The notes beneath the pieces are model-generated. The model had not been told where the DNA came from. It saw only the letters and a list, made by a program, of their open reading frames with translations, and searched no databases. Positions 17,812 through 27,306 of a DNA stretch of 64,000 nucleotides are shown here, in pieces. Every line of letters begins with the position of its first letter. Position 1 is the stretch's first letter. The position numbers were made by a program, and so were the translations under genes. Location: the NCBI GenBank assembly GCA_001543005.1, contig LFLB01000010.1:1-64000 (forward strand), read 5' to 3'. Origin of the DNA: Candidatus Spongiihabitans thiooxidans. GTDB taxonomy: Bacteria; Pseudomonadota; Gammaproteobacteria; Arenicellales; Poriferihabitantaceae.

Positions 17812-18999
17812 ATGTTCCATCGCCGTCCTCATGGCCTGAATACGCTTATTGGTGAAGCGGGCACCTCCTTGGCCAAACTCAATGCCCTGGATGGATTTTC
17901 TCGTTCCGTATTGGTGGGAGTCGTGCCGTTGCTTGCGCTTGAGGTGCTCGGCTCCAAACAAGCGGTCATCCTGACTTATCTGCTTGGCTCGGTCATGACA
18001 TTGATGATCACACTCAACTTCGCCACGCTGGAACGTCTATTACAGCGTCGATGGGTGCTCACGTTAAGCGGCAGTTTTTTAATCGTCGCCGCGTTCATTC
18101 TATACCTTGGAAACGGATTGGCATTCGCCATCGGCATTGGATTGCGCTCGGCCGCCGCTTCCTTGTTTTCGGTTTGCTTGTCGTTATACATCATGGATTA
18201 TATCGGCAAAAAAGCGCTGACCCGAATTGAATCAAGGCGCATGGTATACAATGGCGCTGCCTGGTTGATTGGACCCTCGCTGGGTATATGGTTATGGAAC
18301 AACAGTGAGCCCTGGACGCCGTTTTTAACGGCCGCACTGGGTACTTGCGCTATGCTTGCCTTGTTCTGGCATCTTCGCCTCGGCCCCAATAAAATAGTCT
18401 GCAAAGCAAACCGACTGTCGGTTAATCCCCTGAAAGTCATACCGCGGTATTTCAAGCAACCGGCCCTGCGTATTGCCTATCTGATCACCCTGAGTCGATC
18501 GATGTTTTGGGTATCGCTATTTGTCTATGGCCCGATTTACGTGGTTGAGGCCGGCCTGCCCAACTGGGTTGCTGGCGGATTATTGTCATTCGCAAGCGGG
18601 TTGCTGTTTTTCAGCCCGTTATGTCGAAATCTGGCGGATAAATTTGGCTGCCGGGCAATTATTATCGCCGGTCAGCTGATTGCAGGACTGAATCTTTCGA
18701 TACTGTTTTTGATCGGTGAAGCACAACCCATCGGATTGGTATTTTGGATTGCCGCTGCGGTCGGCGCGGTGATGCTGGATGTGCTTGGCAATATCCCCTT
18801 TATGCGCCTGGTCAAAGCCCGCGAGCGCACCGAGATGACAATGATATTTTCAACCTGGCGCGAGGGCTCCGAATTAATAACTCCGCTGGTGGCAGCGGTA
18901 ATTTTGATGGTCGCGCCATTTCATGTGTTCTACCTGTTTCTAGGGGGTTTGCTGGTAGTCGCAGCCTTTGTATCCACTTACCTGCCGCGCCGGTTGTAG
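17812..18999 (+). CDS. Major facilitator superfamily transporter
   Basis: A 395-residue inner-membrane carrier with about twelve hydrophobic segments in two six-helix halves. The N-half runs from FSRSVLVGVVPLLALEV, and the C-half starts after a central loop near 200-215 that is rich in lysine and arginine. An LADKFGCRA stretch near 280 corresponds to the loop 8-9 repeat of the MFS signature. Substrate is unknown; the sequence resembles drug-efflux-type members more than sugar carriers. It is monocistronic and its stop lies 15 bases from the convergent tesA stop. Confidence 0.82.
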   Translation: MFHRRPHGLNTLIGEAGTSLAKLNALDGFSRSVLVGVVPLLALEVLGSKQAVILTYLLGSVMTLMITLNFATLERLLQRRWVLTLSGSFLIVAAFILYLGNGLAFAIGIGLRSAAASLFSVCLSLYIMDYIGKKALTRIESRRMVYNGAAWLIGPSLGIWLWNNSEPWTPFLTAALGTCAMLALFWHLRLGPNKIVCKANRLSVNPLKVIPRYFKQPALRIAYLITLSRSMFWVSLFVYGPIYVVEAGLPNWVAGGLLSFASGLLFFSPLCRNLADKFGCRAIIIAGQLIAGLNLSILFLIGEAQPIGLVFWIAAAVGAVMLDVLGNIPFMRLVKARERTEMTMIFSTWREGSELITPLVAAVILMVAPFHVFYLFLGGLLVVAAFVSTYLPRRL

Positions 19000-19014
19000 C
19001 GCAGCATAAAATCG

Positions 19015-19683
19015 TTAATTCGGCAGTAGTGCAGATAACACCGGCCAAACATGATCTAAAATTTCAGCCTGGGCGGCCGCGGTGGGATGAAACCCGTCAT
19101 GCTGCATAAAGTCATGGTTTAGCACCACCGGTTCCAGAAAAAAAGGAACCAGGGCAATGTGGTATTGCGCGGCCAGATCCAGGTAGATAGCATGGAATGA
19201 ATCGGCATAGGTGCGGCCGTAGTTTGGGGGGATTTTCATGCCCAACAACAACACTTCGGCATCATTGTCATGCGCCAATTGAATTATTGTGGCAAGATTT
19301 TGTCTCATTAGACCGAGGTCCAGTCCGCGCAACCCGTCGTTGGCGCCCAGTTCGAGTATCAGAAGATCGGGATTGATGTCCGCTAGACTTTGCGGCATAC
19401 GTGCGTTGCCGTTATATGTCGTTTCACCACTGATACTCCGATTTACGACCTGGATATTGCGGCCCGCAAGGCGCTCGCCAAGAAGGGCTACCCAGCCCTG
19501 TTCCGCGGGAATGCCGTAAGCTGCGCTCAGGCTGTCACCCCATACCAAAATCGTATAGGCTTGGGCCTTTGCCGATACGGTCAGCAAACACAGAGCGAAC
19601 GAAAAAATCAGGGCTTTGCACCTGATACATGAATATTTTTGCAGAAGCGACACGAGCCTGATTTTAAGTACATCGTTTTGCAA
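19015..19683 (-). CDS. tesA: Arylesterase / lysophospholipase L1 (TesA), SGNH hydrolase
   Basis: Periplasmic esterase, thioesterase and lysophospholipase of the SGNH family. A signal peptide with a hydrophobic core (ALIFSFALCLLTVSAKA) ends near residue 40. Block I is VWGDSLSAAYG with nucleophile Ser51, block II contains the Ser/Thr-Gly turn, block III is GANDGLRG, and block V is DGFHPTAAAQ with the catalytic Asp/His pair. It is divergent from the ABC/permease pair at 19738, the same arrangement as tesA-ybbA-ybbP in enterobacteria, which supports the call. Confidence 0.93.
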   Translation of the reverse strand: MQNDVLKIRLVSLLQKYSCIRCKALIFSFALCLLTVSAKAQAYTILVWGDSLSAAYGIPAEQGWVALLGERLAGRNIQVVNRSISGETTYNGNARMPQSLADINPDLLILELGANDGLRGLDLGLMRQNLATIIQLAHDNDAEVLLLGMKIPPNYGRTYADSFHAIYLDLAAQYHIALVPFFLEPVVLNHDFMQHDGFHPTAAAQAEILDHVWPVLSALLPN

Positions 19684-19737
19684 AAGCTATACTCGGCACC
19701 CTATCCAGGAATATTATGAAAAAAAGTAATCAAATTT

Positions 19738-20448
19738 TTGTTACCCCTGCAATTTATGAAACCTCTAAAAACTAATTCAGACCATATTGTGGCACAAGCC
19801 GTTGGTGTCGGTAAGACGGTTCAGTTGGCTTCAGACACGCTTGATATTCTACAGGACATCTCACTAAAAATAACCGCCGGTCGAACGGTAGCGATATCGG
19901 GAGCGTCTGGCTCCGGCAAGACCACTTTGTTGGGCTTGCTGGCAGGGCTTGATCAACCCACTAGCGGGTCATTGACATTAATGGGACAAACCTTGAATAA
20001 CCTGGACGAAGACCAGCGAGCCAAACTTCGTCGCGGACGAGTCGGGTTTGTGTTTCAGTCGTTTCATTTGCTGCCCAATCTTACGGCAGTTGAAAATGTT
20101 GCTCTCGCGCTTGAGGTAATCCCTGAGAGCACAGCGATTGTCGAGAATAGTCGGCAGGCTTTATCCCGTGTCGGTTTATCGGAGCGTTGCGGTCATTTGC
20201 CATCCCAGATGAGTGGCGGCGAACAACAGCGGGTCGCATTGGCTCGGTCTATGGTAGTTGCGCCAGAGATTCTGTTTGCCGACGAGCCCACCGGAAATCT
20301 GGATCATGGCACTAGTTCCCAGATAGCAGATCTGATGTTTTCACTCTGCAAGGACAATGGCTCTACTCTGGTTTTGGTGACGCATAACCGCGAGCTTGCG
20401 GCACGTTGCGACGATCAATACCATATTGAAGCCGGCCGATTGGTGTAA
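19738..20448 (+). CDS. ABC transporter ATPase, YbbA/LolD type
   Basis: ATPase partner of the following FtsX-like permease, probably a tripartite-like exporter or lipid/lipoprotein handling system in the inner membrane. Walker A is [10 protein letters not shown] near 50-60. The Q-loop falls in [23 protein letters not shown], the signature is [14 protein letters not shown] and Walker B is [12 protein letters not shown]. All catalytic elements are intact. The ATG at 19756 (MKPLKTNS) is an alternative start, six codons later. Its divergence from tesA makes YbbA the best family name. Confidence 0.92.
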   Translation: MLPLQFMKPLKTNSDHIVAQAVGVGKTVQLASDTLDILQDISLKITAGRTVAISGASGSGKTTLLGLLAGLDQPTSGSLTLMGQTLNNLDEDQRAKLRRGRVGFVFQSFHLLPNLTAVENVALALEVIPESTAIVENSRQALSRVGLSERCGHLPSQMSGGEQQRVALARSMVVAPEILFADEPTGNLDHGTSSQIADLMFSLCKDNGSTLVLVTHNRELAARCDDQYHIEAGRLV

Positions 20449-20482
20449 TGGAATTATTTTAAGTATCCCTATGGGAAACGGT

Positions 20483-22984
20483 ATGCTAAAGGATCTTATA
20501 CGTCACACTCGTTTGGCCGAATTCAATCTGCTTTTCCTTGGATTGTTGCTGGTGGGTATGGCACTTGCTGCCGTTGGCCTATTCACTGATCGTGTTGAAC
20601 AGAGTATGCAGGCGCGCACAAGCGCCCTGCTTGGCGCTGACGGCATGATCGATTCGACTCGTCCGCTGGATGATGCATATGCAACTCTGGCCGGGCAATT
20701 TGGATTGCAAGTGGCGCGTAGCGTGAGCTTCATGAGTATGGCGATTACCGCGACCGGCAGTCGCCTGGCGGGTGTGCGGGCAGTTTCTTCCAATTATCCG
20801 CTGCGTGGCGAGGTGCTGCTGGCGGCGGTTGATGGTGATGAACCAGAATCTGTTTCGGTAGCGCCGGCCCAGGGCACAGTGTGGAGCGCAACGCAATTGG
20901 TCATAGATTTGAATCTCGAATCATCTCCCGAGCTCCAGCTTGGCGACAGTTTTTTGCGCTTCGAACGCGAAATTCTGCTTGAGCCTGAAAGCGGCACGGG
21001 TATGTTGCGACTGGCGCCACGGCTGTTGATGAATATCGACGATCTCGATCAAACCGGCTTGGTAACATCGGCCAGTCGCGCCCGCTTTCGATTATTGGTG
21101 GCCGGGTCAAAAGAGTCGCTGACGGCCTTTGGACAAGCCATTGAGCCGATCCTTAAACCTTACCAATCCTGGCATGTCGCCGACCTGCGGCGCGATGAGG
21201 TACGCAATACTATCGGCCGGGTAGTCTCCTACTTACGGGTTACCGTATTGCTTGCTGTGGTGTTGGCTATCGTGGCGATGGCGTTGGCAGCGCAAGGACT
21301 ATGGGGTCGACAGATCCACGAAATAGCGTTGCTGCGTTGTCTTGGTCAAACTCATTCGCAAACACTCAAGTCTCTCGCCCGAGTCTATATGCTCGCAGTC
21401 ATACCGGTATCGTTGTTGGGTATTGGTATTGGATATTTGTTACAACACTTTGCCGCGGTAATCATTCAAGACGCAACCGCTATTCCATTGCCGCCACCCA
21501 CATGGCTGCCGGTATGGCTATCGCTGTTGATGTGCATCGTTGTGGTGGTAGCGGTTATGATGCCGATTTTGCTTGCCGTCAAAAGGGTGCCAACCATGAC
21601 ATTGCTGCGGGCTGAACAGATTGACGGCATCCGGCGCAACCGCAGCGCAAGCCTCAGTGTTTTGGCGCTGGTAATTGTTGTGACCTTCTTTTTAGCTCGA
21701 AATCTGTGGTTGGCGTTCGCGGTATTGACCGGGCTTGTTTTTGCGGCTGCCCTTCTTTGGTTTACCGTGCGTAGCCTGATCGGTGTTGCCAAGCGACTGG
21801 TCGCACCACGTCCGACAGCCTGGTACGCAGCATTGAAAGCGCTCCTGTCAAATAGTGGACGCAGCACCTGGCTGGCAAGTGCTTTTGCTGCCATTATATT
21901 TGCTTTGGTGCTGCTCGGGGCGGTGCGTGAGGATTTATTTGAGGAGTGGCAAAACAGTATTCTGCCAGATGCGCCAAATCTGTTTTTGCTAAATATTCAG
22001 GCTCACGAAACCGCAGCGTTTGCTTCGCTACTAAATACCAAAGGCATCACCGAGGTGAAATTGTATCCGATTATACGGGGGCGCATTACCGCGATTAACA
22101 ACCAGAAAATTTCCGATCGGACCTTCGAAGACGACGATGCGCTGCATCGGATAAATCACGATTTTAATCTCACCATACTTGCTGAATTGCCGGTTGACAA
22201 CAAGATACGTGCTGGAAACTGGTTCAAGGCTGGTGAAAAAGGGTTTTCAGTCGAGCAAGATACCGCGAAAATTCTTGGTCTTGCTCTGGGCGACCGACTG
22301 ACTATGGATATTGCCGGAGTACTCATCGAGGCGCCTGTCAGTAGCTTGCGTGAAGTCAAGTGGGACAATATGCGACCGAACTTTTACATAATTGCAGCGC
22401 CTGGTTTGCTCGATGATGCGCCACGAAATTACATTACCAGTATCTACGTTGAGCAGCAACGAAACGAGTTAGTGCGCCAGATTAGCCAATCCTACCCGCA
22501 TATTACCGCTCTCGATCTTGGCATGCTGCTTGCGAGAATTCGCACTCTCTCGGCTCAAGGCGGCAATGCCGTGAGTGTGGTGTTTGTATTTACTCTGGTC
22601 ACTGCCTTGCTGGTGTTGTTTGGCGTGCTGCAGGGCCAGCGAAGTGCGCGTGAACTGGAGATTGCATTATTGAAAACGCTTGGCGCAGGTCGAGAATTTG
22701 TGCGTCGTGCCATTGTTTTGGAGTTTGCATTTCTTGGCGCCCTGGCTGGATTTATCGGTGGTGGAATGGCGCTTTTAAGTGGCTGGCTATTGGCAAAATA
22801 TGTGTTTGAATTTGCTTATAGCATTCCGTGGCAATGGCTGGTATTTAGCATGACAGGCGCGGTAATTGTAGTAGCCGTTATCGGTTATACCAGTGTTCGA
22901 AGTCTTTTAGGCGTCCTCCCGGTAAGGCTTTTGGCGCAGATGGCGATGCCGACTTCCCAAATACACCCATCGGGTGGTCGATGA
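20483..22984 (+). CDS. FtsX-like ABC permease, YbbP type
   Basis: Large permease with two FtsX repeats, acting with the ATPase encoded just upstream. One helix near the N-terminus precedes a periplasmic domain of roughly 210 residues. Next come several helices (LRVTVLLAVVLAIVAMALAAQG onward), a second periplasmic domain and a final FtsX domain near the end. I prefer the ATG at 20483, which has GGGAA 5 bases upstream, over earlier in-frame codons that would overlap the ATPase gene by more than 50 bases; 20471 is also possible. The length (about 833) fits the YbbP family. Confidence 0.9.
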   Translation: MLKDLIRHTRLAEFNLLFLGLLLVGMALAAVGLFTDRVEQSMQARTSALLGADGMIDSTRPLDDAYATLAGQFGLQVARSVSFMSMAITATGSRLAGVRAVSSNYPLRGEVLLAAVDGDEPESVSVAPAQGTVWSATQLVIDLNLESSPELQLGDSFLRFEREILLEPESGTGMLRLAPRLLMNIDDLDQTGLVTSASRARFRLLVAGSKESLTAFGQAIEPILKPYQSWHVADLRRDEVRNTIGRVVSYLRVTVLLAVVLAIVAMALAAQGLWGRQIHEIALLRCLGQTHSQTLKSLARVYMLAVIPVSLLGIGIGYLLQHFAAVIIQDATAIPLPPPTWLPVWLSLLMCIVVVVAVMMPILLAVKRVPTMTLLRAEQIDGIRRNRSASLSVLALVIVVTFFLARNLWLAFAVLTGLVFAAALLWFTVRSLIGVAKRLVAPRPTAWYAALKALLSNSGRSTWLASAFAAIIFALVLLGAVREDLFEEWQNSILPDAPNLFLLNIQAHETAAFASLLNTKGITEVKLYPIIRGRITAINNQKISDRTFEDDDALHRINHDFNLTILAELPVDNKIRAGNWFKAGEKGFSVEQDTAKILGLALGDRLTMDIAGVLIEAPVSSLREVKWDNMRPNFYIIAAPGLLDDAPRNYITSIYVEQQRNELVRQISQSYPHITALDLGMLLARIRTLSAQGGNAVSVVFVFTLVTALLVLFGVLQGQRSARELEIALLKTLGAGREFVRRAIVLEFAFLGALAGFIGGGMALLSGWLLAKYVFEFAYSIPWQWLVFSMTGAVIVVAVIGYTSVRSLLGVLPVRLLAQMAMPTSQIHPSGGR

Positions 22985-23148
22985 AAACCGCATTGGCCCA
23001 GGCTATTTGATTAGTGCCCGTATCAGAACGAATAAGGGTATCCATATAGGCGTATACTCCATTTGAGTGCTTGGCTGGGATTTACCTCAGTAGCATAAGT
23101 ATTGGCCAACCAAATACCGATTTTGACCCCCGCTCGCAATTTGAAACC

Positions 23149-24645
23149 ATGAACAGTTTACAGATAAATGACAAAACCAGGCTATTGAAAAAACTGCGCC
23201 AAACCACGGTGGGCATCGACCTCGAATACAGGCTTGCAACCGGGGAGAAAAGTCGTCGAATCTACCTGGACAGTACCGCCAGTACTTTGCAATTGGGTTT
23301 GGTCAGCGATGTCATTTCCAAGTATATGCCTTTTTATTCAAACACCCATACCAGCGCACATTTTGGCGCCAAGTTGTCTACCGTGGAGTTTGACTGGGCG
23401 CATAACAAGGTGCTGTCGTTCGTTAACGCCGACCCGGAAACCTATACTGCGTTTTTTGTCGGTAGCGGCACTACTGGTGGCATAAACAGGATCGCCAGAA
23501 CGTTACGAGAAAAACGCCCGCAGCGCAGAGTGGTGATTACCTCGATAATGGAGCATCATTCCAACGACCTGCCCCACCGACGACATTTCGACCAAGTGGT
23601 GCATGTGCCGACACAAGTTAGTGGCAGCGATCTCGGTTGTATAGACCTCGGACGAATCGAAAAAGCGTTGCAAGAACACGGTGATAATGTCAACTACATC
23701 TCCGTAACCGGCGTGTCCAATGTAACCGGCATCAAAAATCCCGTTTATGATATTGCCGACCTGGCCCACAGATACAACACATTGATATTGGTCGATGCCG
23801 CGCAAATGGCCGCCCACGTACCGATAAAAATGAGTGGCCACGAAAACCCGGCGAGAAATATCGACATGCTGGCTTTGTCCGGGCACAAAATGTATGCGCC
23901 GTCGTCGCCCGGCGTCGTGATTACGCGCAAAGACTTATTCGCTGGGATAGAGCCGGTGGAAGTTGGCGGCGGAATGGTTGAAGATGTTCACATAAATCGC
24001 TACCTGCCCATCGACAATTTCCCTGATCGAGAAGAAGCGGGTACGCCAAATATAGTCGGGGCTATCGCATTGGCTACGGTAATGCATGCGCTGCAAACTC
24101 TCGGCATGGATTTTATAGACCAGGAAGAATCCCGTATTATTCGCCAAGCCATTGACAAGCTTGAGCGCATAGATGACGTCATTGTGTACGGCAATACCGA
24201 CCCAAATACCGACTCCGGCAAAAGCAAACGAATCGGGGCATTGTCGTTTAATATCAAAGGCATGGATCATGCCTTAACGGCGGCGATTCTAAACGATTAT
24301 TTCAATATCTCGGTACGCAACGCCTGTTTTTGCGCGCAACCGTACGTGCGCGAGATGATTACCGACGAGCTTGGCGAAATCGCCGACCACCTGACTAATG
24401 AAGAATTGGAAGCGTTTGCCGAACTGCATCGCGGCATGGTTCGAGCCAGCTTCGGCATTTACAACGATAGCACCGATGTACAGGCGTTGGCGGATGCGGT
24501 ACAAACCATTTGTAATAATCAGGAATTTTACCAACAACAATACGAAAAAATACCCGATGGCGATTATCGCCATAAAACCTTTAATTTCGACTGTACGCCG
24601 CTATTTTCCGCCGCCGCCGAAGTGGACCGTTGGTTGGCGAGCTAG
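23149..24645 (+). CDS. Class V aminotransferase, cysteine-desulfurase-like
   Basis: PLP enzyme of the NifS/SufS/CsdA fold, 498 residues from the ATG at 23149; a TTG at 23071 is less likely. The PLP-stacking histidine is in EHHSNDLPHR, the PLP aspartate is in LVDAAQMAAH, and the Schiff-base lysine is in LSGHKMYAPSSPG. A cysteine-bearing loop VRNACFCAQPYVR lies where desulfurases have their mobile cysteine. It is about 90 residues longer than SufS. No sufBCD genes are next to it, so it may be a sulfur-mobilising enzyme for a special use or an unrelated lyase. The nearby dsr/tusA sulfur genes make a sulfur role plausible but unproven. Confidence 0.82.
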   Translation: MNSLQINDKTRLLKKLRQTTVGIDLEYRLATGEKSRRIYLDSTASTLQLGLVSDVISKYMPFYSNTHTSAHFGAKLSTVEFDWAHNKVLSFVNADPETYTAFFVGSGTTGGINRIARTLREKRPQRRVVITSIMEHHSNDLPHRRHFDQVVHVPTQVSGSDLGCIDLGRIEKALQEHGDNVNYISVTGVSNVTGIKNPVYDIADLAHRYNTLILVDAAQMAAHVPIKMSGHENPARNIDMLALSGHKMYAPSSPGVVITRKDLFAGIEPVEVGGGMVEDVHINRYLPIDNFPDREEAGTPNIVGAIALATVMHALQTLGMDFIDQEESRIIRQAIDKLERIDDVIVYGNTDPNTDSGKSKRIGALSFNIKGMDHALTAAILNDYFNISVRNACFCAQPYVREMITDELGEIADHLTNEELEAFAELHRGMVRASFGIYNDSTDVQALADAVQTICNNQEFYQQQYEKIPDGDYRHKTFNFDCTPLFSAAAEVDRWLAS

Positions 24646-24760
24646 ACGCAGGAAATTGAGGATGCACGGGAAGTTTATATCATAGCAGTTCACTTCATAA
24701 TATATGAATTGAGGTGAATCTGATTATGGACTATATCGTCTTTTTCATAAAGGATGCGAA

Positions 24761-26323
24761 ATGAAGATATTTTGCTGCACACCTGGGGTAACCGTGGAGT
24801 TTCTAAACCACTTCCATAACGTATTCACGCTATATCATATCGCGTTACTTGTTGGCGGTACACTGGCAGGATTGATTTTAGGCGCATTACCTGGCCTCAG
24901 CCCGACTATGGCAGTTGCGTTAATGATTCCCTTTACGTTTCATATGCAACCAACTGCCGGCTTGATACTGCTTGGCGCAATTTACACCGCGACCGTTGCG
25001 GGCGGCGCGATCAGTGCAATTTTAGTCAATGTGCCTGGTGCCCCTGCCAATATCGCTACCGCGCTGGACGGTCACCAACTGGCAAAAAAAGGCCGCGCTG
25101 CCGAAGCCTTGCACTACTGTTTTATGAGCTCATTTATTGGCGGCGTTATCGGAATATTTGTCCTCATATTTTTCACCCCGCCGCTGGCAGATCTGGCGTT
25201 GAAGTTTGGCCCCACCGAGCTGTTCTGGATCGCAATACTCGGCATAACTATCATCAGCACCATCGGTAGCGAATCCGTGGTCAGGGGACTTTTTGCTGGA
25301 TTATTCGGGCTTGCGCTCTCCACCATCGGCGACAATCCCATGCTCGGCGAAGACCGTTTCGTCTTTAGTGAGCACCTGGAAAGCGGCATCCACATTGTCA
25401 CTGCGTTGATTGGGCTATTTGCAGTGCCGCAGGTGTTCAGCCTGCTGGAGCAATCAATGCAGCATAATAATTCCACGAATGATGCCATGCTGCATGCTCT
25501 GGGAGAGTCACGGTTAATGCAATCATTGAAGTACAACCTGACCAGGGTACGGGCACTCGGCATTGGATCGTTGGTTGGCGTCATCGTCGGGGTTATTCCC
25601 GGTGCTGGAGGTCAAATCGCCGGGCTGGTCGCCTATGACCAGGTCAAGAAAACCAGCGGTAATGCCAGCAAATTCGGCAGCGGCGAGCCCGATGGCATTA
25701 TCGCGGCGGAATCCGCCAACAATGCCATGGTCGGCCCATCATTGGTGCCGCTGTTAACGCTAAGCATACCGGGCAGCCCAACAGCGGCGGTTTTGCTGGG
25801 CGGTCTTTTGATTCATGGTCTTTTCCCCGGACCGGATCTGTTCACGATTCATGGCGATGTTACCTGGACCTTTATCAATTCTCTGCTGGTTGCCCAGGTA
25901 TTGATGCTGATAATCGGGTTGATTTTAAGCCAACACAGTGGCTGGATAATGAAGGTTCCGGGGCGCTATATGGCGGCGATTATTCTGGTGCTTGCCGTCT
26001 ATGGAACATATAGTATTCAGTCAAGCTACTCCGACGTGCTGATTATGTTTGTCCTTGGCTTGATTATGTTTTTCGGAGGCAAATTGGGTTTCGGTCCGGC
26101 GCCTCTGGTGTTAGGCATTATTCTTGGCCCCATCGCTGAAGATAATTTTTTACAGGGCCAATTGATCGGGCAAAGCAGCGGCAGCGCATTTGCTTACTTT
26201 ACCTCCGGTGCCATCAATCTCACGTTGATTTCAATTTGTATTGGCTCCATCATTTACAGCGTTTATTCCGGCGCCAAGTCGAAGCGGCAACAGCGGGAAA
26301 TCCCAGGCGGAGATGCGGCATGA
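24761..26323 (+). CDS. Tripartite tricarboxylate transporter large permease (TctA family)
   Basis: Large membrane subunit of a TTT carrier, 520 residues with about eleven hydrophobic segments. The family signature LGALPGLSPTMAVALMIPFTF lies near 43-63, and its second copy GVIPGAGGQIAGLVAYD lies near 275. TctA needs a small TctB and a periplasmic TctC. No tctB is present, and only a C-terminal stub of tctC survives downstream (26947-27216). Unless partners are encoded elsewhere, the carrier is incomplete. Being next to SauS/SauT-like genes, it may once have imported a C2 sulfonate or similar acid. Confidence 0.9.
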   Translation: MKIFCCTPGVTVEFLNHFHNVFTLYHIALLVGGTLAGLILGALPGLSPTMAVALMIPFTFHMQPTAGLILLGAIYTATVAGGAISAILVNVPGAPANIATALDGHQLAKKGRAAEALHYCFMSSFIGGVIGIFVLIFFTPPLADLALKFGPTELFWIAILGITIISTIGSESVVRGLFAGLFGLALSTIGDNPMLGEDRFVFSEHLESGIHIVTALIGLFAVPQVFSLLEQSMQHNNSTNDAMLHALGESRLMQSLKYNLTRVRALGIGSLVGVIVGVIPGAGGQIAGLVAYDQVKKTSGNASKFGSGEPDGIIAAESANNAMVGPSLVPLLTLSIPGSPTAAVLLGGLLIHGLFPGPDLFTIHGDVTWTFINSLLVAQVLMLIIGLILSQHSGWIMKVPGRYMAAIILVLAVYGTYSIQSSYSDVLIMFVLGLIMFFGGKLGFGPAPLVLGIILGPIAEDNFLQGQLIGQSSGSAFAYFTSGAINLTLISICIGSIIYSVYSGAKSKRQQREIPGGDAA

Positions 26324-26368
26324 TGATTCGGTCTGCTCCTGCTACTCGGGTGGTCGGGATTTTACCCT

Positions 26369-26394
26369 CGTTCCCACGCTCCAGCGTGGGAACG
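26369..26394. repeat. 12-base perfect inverted repeat (GTTCCCACGCT type)
   Basis: CGTTCCCACGCT, a 2-base loop, and AGCGTGGGAACG form a perfect 12-base stem. This palindrome belongs to a dispersed intergenic repeat type I know from many Gammaproteobacteria, often mis-annotated as tiny proteins. It lies 45 bases after the tctA stop and could also work as a transcription terminator in either direction, though no T run follows. Confidence 0.75.
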
Positions 26395-26421
26395 GGAAAA
26401 CAACCAATGTCGATATGGTTT

Positions 26422-26889
26422 TTATTCAGCATTAATTTTTCGTAAAACATAAGCAATGAATACACTGGCAGTCCTACCCAATTTTAGAATTGTTGTTGGT
26501 CCCATAGTAGCTAGCAGATAAACAGTTTCTACAACATCTTGGCCGCTGTCAATTATCCCATTGACAAGCGTCTCACATGCCTGCAACTCGTTTCTTGAAC
26601 CGTCTTCGCCAAAAATTCCGCGATGAATTAACTGACACATCCAGGGAATTGTTTCTAGATGATTAAGAGGTCTCTCGTCCTCTACTTCTAGATTACGATC
26701 AACGTATTCTATTGGACACTGGATATAAAACACCTCATAAGTGCCATCATCTCTCTGTAATTGGGCTGATTGTAATGTTACTTCTCCAGTGTCCTGCGCC
26801 AACGCAGAGGTTGCCGTGCTACCGAGCAAGGCGATAGGAAGCGTGGCAGGGATGGTTTTAAGAAAATCTCGTTTGCTGATTTGCTTCAT
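26422..26889 (-). CDS. Exported protein of unknown function
   Basis: A 155-residue protein starting at the ATG at 26889, supported by GAGGAA 7 bases upstream. It has a signal peptide with a Tat-like start (MKQISKRDFLKTIPAT) but only a KR pair, and likely cleavage after ATSALA near residue 32. The mature part is acidic, has three or four cysteines, and ends in a hydrophobic helix (TTILKLGRTASVFIAYVLRK). I do not recognise the family. It sits between tctA and the tctC stub, on the other strand and with lower GC, so it is probably part of the DNA that replaced tctB and most of tctC. Confidence 0.65.
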   Translation of the reverse strand: MKQISKRDFLKTIPATLPIALLGSTATSALAQDTGEVTLQSAQLQRDDGTYEVFYIQCPIEYVDRNLEVEDERPLNHLETIPWMCQLIHRGIFGEDGSRNELQACETLVNGIIDSGQDVVETVYLLATMGPTTILKLGRTASVFIAYVLRKINAE

Positions 26890-26946
26890 GATTAATTCCT
26901 CGTATTGAAAAAATATAAGTGCTGACCATAATAACACAACACCAAC

Positions 26947-27216
26947 GACGTACCGACATTGAAAGAGCTGGGAATTGACGTTGATGACTCAAGCGTTAAC
27001 TTCCGTGGGTTAATGGTGCCCAAAGGAACAGATTCGACCATCATTGATTATCTCGCAGAAAGAGTACCCTTGATGTTCAATGAAAAGAAAACCCTTGGCA
27101 AGATGCAACAAACCAACTCTCCGGTACGGGTCATGAATCGTGATGAAGTAATAGCGATGTGGCAGGAACGACAGATTGCGCTGACCGATTTGCTGGCTGA
27201 ATTGAAAGAAGAATAG
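26947..27216 (+). pseudogene. C-terminal stub of TctC-family substrate-binding protein
   Basis: Only about 90 residues remain of a periplasmic TTT receptor normally about 320 long. The stub reads DVPTLKELGIDV, FRGLMVPKGT, YLAERVPLMF and EVIAMWQERQ, all typical of the TctC C-terminus. The frame is open upstream only to a stop near 26932, so the N-terminal three quarters and the signal peptide are gone. No ribosome site precedes the TTG at 26959. It is evidence that a complete tctABC-like locus existed here. Confidence 0.82.
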
Positions 27217-27306
27217 CACTTCCTCTGTTGGCAGCACTTGTGCATCGTCAAGTAGCATCGTCGGGCCGACCTGGCCTGGCGATGCATTTTCGTTACCGGT
27301 TTATAT

